From JANNWF01 sp038205755 (lineage in GTDB: Bacteria > Pseudomonadota > Gammaproteobacteria > Xanthomonadales > Xanthomonadaceae): a stretch of 34,126 bases of DNA. Shown here one piece after another: positions 1-6,134 of the stretch. Position 1 is the stretch's first letter. The number at the start of each line of letters is the position of its first letter. The notes below the pieces were generated by a model. It had not been told where the DNA came from. It saw only the letters and a program-made list of their open reading frames with translations, and did not search any database. Location: contig JBBRBN010000043.1 of NCBI GenBank assembly GCA_038205755.1, positions 1-34,126 of the forward strand. Direction: 5' to 3'. The translations under genes and the position numbers were made by a program.

Positions 1-50
1 TCTGAAAATCCGCCGCCGCGCCGCGGGCGGGCAAGCTCGCCGCGCGTGGG

Positions 51-69
51 CGCCCGGCGTTTCCGGGCG
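51..69. other. GC-rich hairpin downstream of recA
   Basis: A perfect 7-bp inverted repeat (CGCCCGG / CCGGGCG) with a 5-base loop lies about 65 bp beyond the recA stop codon. It could form a stem in the recA transcript. No run of T follows on the minus strand, so it is not a convincing intrinsic terminator. The rest of 1-133 is extremely GC-rich, and I see no start of recX, which often follows recA. Confidence 0.3.
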
Positions 70-133
70 GCCCGCGCGCGCAACCCGCACCCCTTGCTGG
101 CGGCGCGCGCCTCTGTGCCCGGCGGGCCGCTGC

Positions 134-1159
134 TCAGGCCTCTTCCGCCCCTTCGCGCTCGGCGACCTGCGGCACGTAGAGCTCGCGCAACTTGGCCTCG
201 AGCTCCTGCGCCATCTTCGGATGGTCCTTCAGGTACTGGCGTGCATTCTCCTTGCCCTGGCCGATCCGCTCACCGCCGCAGCTGTACCAGGCGCCGGCCT
301 TGTCGACCAGCTTGGCCTCGACACCCATGTCGATGATCTCGCCCTCGCGCGAAATACCTTCGCCGTAAATGATCTCGGTGACGATCTGCTTGAACGGCGG
401 CGCCAGCTTGTTCTTGACGACCTTGATCTTGGTCTGATTGCCGATGATCTCCTCGCCCTACTTGATCGCGCCGATCCGGCGGATGTCGAGCCGCACCGAG
501 GCGTAGAACTTCAGCGCATTGCCGCCGGTGGTCACCTCCGGACTCTGGCCGGGCATCATCACGCCGATCTTCATGCGCAGCTGGTTGATGAAGATGATCA
601 GGCAGTTGCTGCGCTTGATGTTGCCGGACAGCTTGCGCAGCGCCTGACTCATCAGGCGCGCCTGTAGGCCGGGCAGCTGATCGCCCATCTCGCCCTCGAT
701 TTCGGCCTTGGGGGTCAGCGCGGCTACCGAATCGATCACCACCATGTCGACCGCATTGGAACGCACCAGCATGTCGGCAATTTCCAGCGCCTGCTCGCCG
801 GTATCGGGCTGCGACACCAGCATGTCCTCGACCTTGACGCCGAGCTTGGTGGCATAGACCGGATCGAGGGCGTGTTCGGCATCGATGAAGGCGCAGACGC
901 CGCCGGCCTTCTGGCACTCGGCAATCGCCTGCAGGGTCAGCGTGGTCTTGCCAGACGACTCCGGGCCGTAGATTTCGACCACCCGGCCCTTCGGCAGGCC
1001 GCCGATGCCCAGCGCAATATCCAGCATCAGCGAACCGGTGCTGATGACTTCGGTGATCTCGGCGACCTGGTCGCCCATCCGCATCACGGCGCCCTTGCCA
1101 AACTGGCGCTCGATCTGGGTCAGGGCCGCAGCCAGGGCACGCTTCTTGTTGTCGTCCAC
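134..1159 (-). pseudogene. recA: recombinase RecA, interrupted by an in-frame amber codon
   Basis: RecA forms filaments on single-stranded DNA, catalyses strand exchange and triggers LexA self-cleavage. The frame runs from a GTG start (1157-1159, preceded by GAGGAAAC) to a TGA at 134-136: 342 codons including the stop, normal for the family. Walker A GPESSGKT, the Walker B-like VVIDSVAAL and loop L2 (MMPGQSPEVTTGG) are intact. A TAG at 458-460 replaces codon 234, between GAIK and GEEIIGNQTK, where relatives carry Lys or Glu. AAG to TAG or GAG to TAG would each need one change. Beyond it the same frame continues without further damage (KVVKNKLAPPFKQ, YGEGISREGEIIDMGVEAK, the acidic tail). The 233-aa product would lack the end of the core and the whole C-terminal domain. 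The sequence is closest in style to Xanthomonas RecA. The gene identity is certain; whether the stop is genuine is not. Confidence 0.93.
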
Positions 1160-1519
1160 GGGGTTTCCTCAATGTTGGAGTGGGCGCAGCCTGACCGCGG
1201 GCGGTCTCAGTAGCTGCGACATGCTGGACGTCGGACCGCCGGGGCCGGCAGTCGAGAACCACAGTATCCCACAGGGGGTCTGCCCGCCGTCAGCGTTGTG
1301 CGGCCGGTTGGGTAGGAAAAATCCTAAGCTTGGCAGGACGATGCCCACGGCCGGCGCGTGGCTGATCGGCAGCACAGCCGCCCTGATGTGGCGCTCTGAT
1401 CGACCGCCGCCGAGCGTTCAGGTTGTGCTAAGTTGGTCGGCAGCGAGGCGCGACGGCGGTTCCGGGTCTGCGCTGCAGGCGTCTCGTCGTCTTGCCAGCA
1501 GACACACTGGGGAAGTGCA
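1160..1519. other. divergent intergenic region recA / borosin locus
   Basis: This 360-bp region separates the recA start from the small peptide gene on the opposite strand and must hold promoters for both. Apart from the LexA-like palindrome I see no strong paired -35/-10 boxes. GGGGAAG just before 1520 is a good ribosome binding site for the peptide gene. No conserved open frame is evident here. Confidence 0.5.
1313..1327 (-). promoter_or_regulatory. LexA (SOS) box candidate
   Basis: Read on the minus strand the site is TTAG-GATTTT-TCCTA. The LexA box known from Xanthomonas and Xylella is TTAG-N6-TACTA, so this differs at one position. It also contains a perfect 5+5 palindrome (TAGGA-AAAA-TCCTA on the plus strand). 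It lies about 155 bp upstream of the recA start and about 190 bp upstream of the divergent peptide gene, so it could act on either. The distance to recA is longer than usual, which lowers confidence. Confidence 0.5.
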
Positions 1520-1738
1520 ATGTCGAATCTATTGCGTCTGATGCAACGTCTGGGAGCGGACGCGAAACTCAACGACGAGTACCTCAAGGATCCGGCGGCG
1601 GTCATTGGCCGCTACGATCTGAGCGCCGAGGAACGCGACGCACTGCTTGGAAAGGACTACGAGGCCATCAAGCGCCTCACCGGTCTGAAGGACGGCCAGT
1701 TCGCCACCAACAGCACAATCAAGGCTTACGACCGCTGA
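1520..1738 (+). CDS. putative split-borosin precursor peptide (72 aa)
   Basis: The peptide resembles the precursor of split borosins (SonA of Shewanella), a substrate whose own backbone amides are N-methylated by a partner enzyme. Residues 1 to about 56 form a helical leader with the borosin-binding-domain/LigA-like pattern: LMQRLGADAKLNDEYLKDP, then AAVIGRYDLSAEERDALL and a helix ending IKRLTG. The remaining tail, about residues 57-72 (LKDGQFATNSTIKAYDR), is polar and unstructured, as expected for a core. ATG at 1520 was chosen over an upstream in-frame ATG at 1433 because the leader homology begins there and GGGGAAG precedes it. The gene is 34 bp upstream of the predicted methyltransferase and surely co-transcribed with it. 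The family match comes from recalled sequence patterns, not a search. A LigA-like domain protein of other function is the main alternative. Confidence 0.72.
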   Translation: MSNLLRLMQRLGADAKLNDEYLKDPAAVIGRYDLSAEERDALLGKDYEAIKRLTGLKDGQFATNSTIKAYDR

Positions 1739-1772
1739 GGCCCAGACGGGCTGCGCCAATCGGGGGGTCGTC

Positions 1773-4337
1773 TTGTCGGATCTCTGCTGCTACCGCGTTG
1801 CGCTGTTGTTCGGCGTGGCCTGTGCGCTAGCCAGCGCGCCAGCGGATGCGGAGTCGCTGGAGAGCCGGGTGGAAACGATCGAGCGCAGCAACGTCACTGC
1901 GCCGTGGCGCGAATCGGCGGCGCTCATCGCAGCACTGGGGACCGCGCGCGACGCGCTCCCGGACACGCTGCGCTACCGGGTCGAGCTGGTGGAAGCGCGC
2001 AACTTTGCCTTCGCCGGCGACTACGGGCACGGTCTCGCCATCACCGATGCTCTGCTGCAGCGGGAGGTGGCACCCGAGCTGCGGCTGCGGGCAATGACGC
2101 TGGCGGTCAACATGTCCACCAATGTCACCGATTATCCGAAGGCGTTTTCGCTGCTGAAGCAGGGCCTTGAGCTGGTCGATCAGGTCGAGACGCCGCAGCC
2201 CCGCCTGCTCGGCATGGCGGCTTACCTCTACTTGCGGGTTGGCGAAGAGCGGCCGGCACTGGACTATGCGCAGCGGGCGCTGGATGCGGCCCGCTCGGGC
2301 GGGACCGAGCGCGAGGTCTGCCTGGCGCTGTCCGACTACGCCATTGCGCTCGCCATGGTTGGACAAGCTGCACGATCCGAAACGATGCGCCACGAACAGA
2401 TCGCGGCGTGCACGCGCGCAAACGATCCGGTGTTCATTGCCGATGGCCAGAAGGGCGTCGGTCAGTCCTTGCTCAAACAGTCCCTTCCGACCCAGGCCAT
2501 TCCGTGGCTGCAGCGCGCCATGGCGCAGTTCGAAGCGGCCGGATTCAGCGAGGGGTCAATCCAGACCGGCGTGCTGCTGGCCGAGGCGCTGCTCGGCTCG
2601 GGCGGGCCGGTCGAGCGCGCGTCTGAACTGCTGGACCGCGCGCTGCCCTTGTTCGAATCGCAGCAGGCATGGGACAACGCTGAAGCAGCGCGAAGGCTGC
2701 TCAGCGAAATTGCGGAGCGCGAGGGGCGGCTGGTCGATGCGCTGAAGCAGCTGCGGCTGTCGCAGGCAGCCGGCATTCGCCTGGAGCAGGATGCCCGCAA
2801 GGCCCGCTTGGCCTACCTGCAGGTCGAGTTCGACACCCAGGCCAAGGAGCAGCAGATCGCACTGCTGGAAACCCAACGCCAACGCCAGCAGGCGGAGATC
2901 GCCAACCGCTCGCAGACCCAATGGCTGCAGGGGCTGGGCCTGCTGGTCCTGCTGCTGGTCTCAACGCTGCTGATTTCGTTGCTGGTTCGCACCGTAACCG
3001 AACGGCGCCGCTATCGAGAACTGTCCGAGCGCGACGGGCTGACCGGGCTTTTCAACCATCAAAGCACGCTGCTGTTCGGGCACCGGCTGCAGGAGCAGCG
3101 CCGACGCGAGCTGCAGCCGTTCACCGCCATCGTTGCCGATATCGATTACTTCAAGCAGGTCAACGACCGCTTTGGGCATGCAGCCGGTGACAGCGTGCTG
3201 CGCAGCCTCGGCCAACTGCTTCGCGACGTGTTCCCCGCGCAGGCCATCATAGGCCGCAGCGGCGGCGAGGAATTCACGATCGTGCTGGGCGCAACCATTG
3301 ACCAGGCAAGGTTCCTGATCGAAGACCTGCGCCGCCGGATCCAGCCGCTCAGTATTTTCGACGAGCGCGTCGAGTACAGCTTGAGCTACGGACTGTGCGA
3401 GGCGACCGACTCCCACGCGCCGCTGGAAGACATTCTGCGCAGCGCCGACGCCGCGCTGTATCAGGCCAAGCGCAGCGGACGCGACCGGGTCGTCGATGCC
3501 GCCTCACTGCCGGCGGTCAGCCAGGTCGAGTCGGGCCTGGTGGTGGTGGGCAGCGGCATCCAGCTCGGTCGCCACCTCAGTCCGCGTTGTCTGTCCGAGA
3601 TCGAACAAGCCGATCGGCTGTTTGTACTGACCGACGGCGCGGCCTCCGCGATGCTTGCCGGACTGCGCCCCGACCTGATCGACCTGCGCGTCTACTATGC
3701 ACCCGGCAAGGATCGGCGGCAGACCTACCGGGATATGGATAGCGCGATCATGACCGAGGTGCGGGCCGGCAAGCGCGTCTGCGCCGTGTTCTACGGTCAC
3801 CCCGGCGTGTTTGCGGACGTGCCGCACGCGGTCATACGGAAGGCGCGTGAAGCCGGATTCAGCGCGCGGATGGAGCCTGGCATCTCATCGGAAGCCTGCC
3901 TGTACGCGGATCTGGGCATCGACCCAGGCCGCAGCGGCGTGCAGTCGATCGAGGCCACTCAGTTTCTGCTTGAAGACCGTCAGATAGACACCCGCAGTCT
4001 GCTGCTCTTGTGGCAGGTGGCGCTGACCGGCGATATCGCCTGCACCCGCTTCCATGCCGTTCCGGAGGAGCTGGAAAAGCTGGTCCAACGGCTGCTGCTG
4101 GACTATCCCGCCGATCACGAAGTGATTCTCTACGAGGCCGCCCGGCTTTCAGTGGAGCCATTTCGGGCCGAATACATGGCCTTGCATCAGTTGCCCAGCG
4201 CCCGCTATGAGGAATACACCACGCTGGTGATTCCGCCCTGCCCGCCGCGCTATCCGGACCATGCAGGTCGCCTGCTGCAGGCGCTGCGCAGCAGCGTCGC
4301 CGATGGCGTAGCGCCGCCGCGGCCTGCCTCGGACTGA
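1773..4337 (+). CDS. TPR sensor - GGDEF diguanylate cyclase - borosin-type alpha-N-methyltransferase fusion
   Basis: This 854-aa multidomain membrane protein starts at TTG, with GGGGGG just upstream. Residues 1-27 look like a signal peptide (hydrophobic, ending PADAES). Residues 28 to about 340 are degenerate TPR helices, predicted periplasmic, then a coiled coil (about 345-380) and one membrane helix (about 386-406). A GGDEF domain follows (419 to about 573) with intact signature GGEEF at 497-501 and metal-binding DIDYFKQVND, so cyclic-di-GMP synthesis is plausible. The inhibitory RxxD site is absent (PAQA in its place). From residue 588 the chain becomes a tetrapyrrole-methylase-fold, SAM-dependent enzyme: VVVGSGIQLGRHLSP, the tyrosine-containing FYGHPGVFAD at 673-682, MEPGISSEACLYADLGID, SIEATQFLL, LLLWQVALTGD, DHEVILYEAARL. 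These are SonM/OphMA-type borosin methyltransferase signatures. The expected substrate is the 72-aa peptide encoded just upstream. I do not know of a described fusion of these domains. Confidence 0.85.
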   Translation: MSDLCCYRVALLFGVACALASAPADAESLESRVETIERSNVTAPWRESAALIAALGTARDALPDTLRYRVELVEARNFAFAGDYGHGLAITDALLQREVAPELRLRAMTLAVNMSTNVTDYPKAFSLLKQGLELVDQVETPQPRLLGMAAYLYLRVGEERPALDYAQRALDAARSGGTEREVCLALSDYAIALAMVGQAARSETMRHEQIAACTRANDPVFIADGQKGVGQSLLKQSLPTQAIPWLQRAMAQFEAAGFSEGSIQTGVLLAEALLGSGGPVERASELLDRALPLFESQQAWDNAEAARRLLSEIAEREGRLVDALKQLRLSQAAGIRLEQDARKARLAYLQVEFDTQAKEQQIALLETQRQRQQAEIANRSQTQWLQGLGLLVLLLVSTLLISLLVRTVTERRRYRELSERDGLTGLFNHQSTLLFGHRLQEQRRRELQPFTAIVADIDYFKQVNDRFGHAAGDSVLRSLGQLLRDVFPAQAIIGRSGGEEFTIVLGATIDQARFLIEDLRRRIQPLSIFDERVEYSLSYGLCEATDSHAPLEDILRSADAALYQAKRSGRDRVVDAASLPAVSQVESGLVVVGSGIQLGRHLSPRCLSEIEQADRLFVLTDGAASAMLAGLRPDLIDLRVYYAPGKDRRQTYRDMDSAIMTEVRAGKRVCAVFYGHPGVFADVPHAVIRKAREAGFSARMEPGISSEACLYADLGIDPGRSGVQSIEATQFLLEDRQIDTRSLLLLWQVALTGDIACTRFHAVPEELEKLVQRLLLDYPADHEVILYEAARLSVEPFRAEYMALHQLPSARYEEYTTLVIPPCPPRYPDHAGRLLQALRSSVADGVAPPRPASD

Positions 4338-4339
4338 GA

Positions 4340-4864
4340 TCAACCGGTAGGCTGCCGCGCGTCCAGCAGGCGCAGCAGCCCGGCAACGGCGGTGGCCACC
4401 GTCTGCCGCCGCACGGCGTCCCGATCACCGCCAAAGTGGAAGGCCCGCGCTTCGGGGTAGCGGCCGCGACGCTTCCAGCCAATCCATACCGTACCTACCG
4501 GCTTGTCGGCGGTGCCGCCGGTCGGGCCAGCTATCCCGGTTACCGCTACGGCAATGCTGGCGCCGGAATGTATCAGTGCGCCAGACACCATCTCAATGCA
4601 GGTTTCCTGACTGACTGCGCCGTGCTCGAGCAACGTCTCCGGGCGCACGCTGAGCAGGGCCTGCTTTGCTTCGTAGCTGTAAGCCGCGATGCCGCAGTCG
4701 AACCAGTCCGAACAGCCGGGGATGTCGGTCACCACCTTGGCGATCCAGCCGCCGGTACAGCTTTCGGCGGTCACCAGCGTCTGATGATTGCCTTTCAGCG
4801 TGTGTCCGAGCCGCTCGGCCTGCTGTCGAAGCGTTGCATCGTCGGGTATCGCATGGTTGCTCAT
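4340..4864 (-). CDS. pncC: nicotinamide-nucleotide amidohydrolase PncC (CinA C-terminal domain family)
   Basis: PncC converts NMN to nicotinate mononucleotide and ammonia, recycling the nicotinamide nucleotide released by DNA ligase in bacteria. The 174-aa protein is a stand-alone CinA C-terminal domain. It shows TAESCTGGWIAKVVTDIPG near residues 32-50, FDCGIAAYSYEAK, LEHGAVSQETCIEM and AVTGIAGPTGGTADKPVGTV. Its ATG (4862-4864) follows the panE stop by 9 bp, so the two genes form a short operon. Its 3' end abuts the stop codon of the convergent fusion gene with only two bases between. Linkage of this family with recA and mutS is common in gammaproteobacteria. Confidence 0.9.
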   Translation of the reverse strand: MSNHAIPDDATLRQQAERLGHTLKGNHQTLVTAESCTGGWIAKVVTDIPGCSDWFDCGIAAYSYEAKQALLSVRPETLLEHGAVSQETCIEMVSGALIHSGASIAVAVTGIAGPTGGTADKPVGTVWIGWKRRGRYPEARAFHFGGDRDAVRRQTVATAVAGLLRLLDARQPTG

Positions 4865-4873
4865 GGGCGCAGG

Positions 4874-5938
4874 CTAGCGAGTCACGCGCGGCTTGTCCAA
4901 GGCAGACGACACGCGGGCCTCCCGCACGCTGCGAGCGACACTTGCCGCGCTGACGAACTGCCCCTCCGGGGCTGCTTCCATAAGAGTCTGCAGCGCCTGA
5001 CAGCATGGCGCAGTCAGACCATGACGGGCCGCAAGTCGAACCACCGCCCCGCACAGGTCGTCTATCTCGGTTGGGCGACCGCGCACCCGGTCGTCGTACA
5101 TCGAGGAGCGCGCGCGCGGGTCGATGGTCAACATCCGTCGCGCCAACAACCGGAACAGCGGCGTCGGCAATCGCAGCAGCGCGGGCAACCACTGACTTGG
5201 CAGCGGCGTGACGCGCGCCGGCTGGATCTGGGCCCGGCGCAGGATGCCCAGCGCCTCCTCCTGGAGATCCGCGAGCACGCAGCGCCAGGCGCGCTGCTCC
5301 AGCTGTTCGCGCAGCGGAATGCCGGCCAGCGCATTGAGCGGATTGTTGAGATTGAGGAGCAGCTTTCCCCACTGCACCGGCAGCATGTCGTCGTGCAGGT
5401 CCAGCGGCAGGCCGGCGGTCGCGAAACGCGGCGCCCAAGCCTCGCTGACCGCACAGCGCTGCGCGGCCAGCCGACCGCTGGAGGTCTGCCGCACTTCGCC
5501 CGGCGCCGCCTGCACCACGTTGAAGGGAACCATGCCAGCAATGGCATCGAGGTCGGGCGCACAGCGGCGGATGCGCAGCGTGTTCTCGACCCCGTTCTGG
5601 AACGAGATGACCGTCGTACCGGCGGGGCACGCCGCCTGCAGTTCGCTGGCTGCCGCCTCGGTGGCAGTGCCCTTGACCGTGAGCAGCACCAGCGGCGGAC
5701 GGGGTGCGCCTTCGAGGCCGGTCGAAACGCCAAACTGCGTCGCCGCCAGCACCTGCGGCGCGCCGTTCAGAGCAACGATGCCGAGCCCGCGCTCCGCCAG
5801 AGCCTGTGCCGACGCCGGTCTGGCGACGAAGTGGACGCGGACCCCGGTCAGCGCCAGCCGTCCACCCAGATACAGCCCGATGGCGCCGGCCCCGAACACC
5901 AGCACCTCGGCCTGATCGCGCGTGGTCACCCCGGGCAC
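4874..5938 (-). CDS. panE: ketopantoate reductase family protein (PanE/ApbA)
   Basis: The family reduces 2-dehydropantoate to pantoate with NADPH in coenzyme A synthesis. The N-terminus has the dinucleotide-binding glycines VLVFGAGAIGLYLGGRLA. Further motifs are LTVKGTATEAA, the hallmark VISFQNGVEN, and a C-terminal helical domain with WGKLLLNLNNPLNAL (catalytic-lysine region) and DDRVRGRPTEIDDL. The predicted length is about 354 aa. No ATG fits: GTG codons at 5938 and 5929 are both possible, with no strong ribosome binding site at either. The region upstream is shared with the divergent mutS promoter. Some paralogues in this family act on other 2-keto acids, so the substrate is inferred. Confidence 0.85.
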   Translation of the reverse strand: MPGVTTRDQAEVLVFGAGAIGLYLGGRLALTGVRVHFVARPASAQALAERGLGIVALNGAPQVLAATQFGVSTGLEGAPRPPLVLLTVKGTATEAAASELQAACPAGTTVISFQNGVENTLRIRRCAPDLDAIAGMVPFNVVQAAPGEVRQTSSGRLAAQRCAVSEAWAPRFATAGLPLDLHDDMLPVQWGKLLLNLNNPLNALAGIPLREQLEQRAWRCVLADLQEEALGILRRAQIQPARVTPLPSQWLPALLRLPTPLFRLLARRMLTIDPRARSSMYDDRVRGRPTEIDDLCGAVVRLAARHGLTAPCCQALQTLMEAAPEGQFVSAASVARSVREARVSSALDKPRVTR

Positions 5939-6134
5939 CTGCGCGCACGCGCCGACACTCGCCTTGGAAGCCTTGCAGATCGGGCCACGTGGCCTCCGAT
6001 TCGACGCGGGGGACGCTGCACAATACATGCGGTTGCAAAGCAGCGGAGAATTTGCGCCGCAGACCTGTCTGATCGGCCCGCGCTGGCATACTGGCGCACC
6101 GCGCGCGGCCCTCCGCCAGCAGGTTTTCCTCCCC

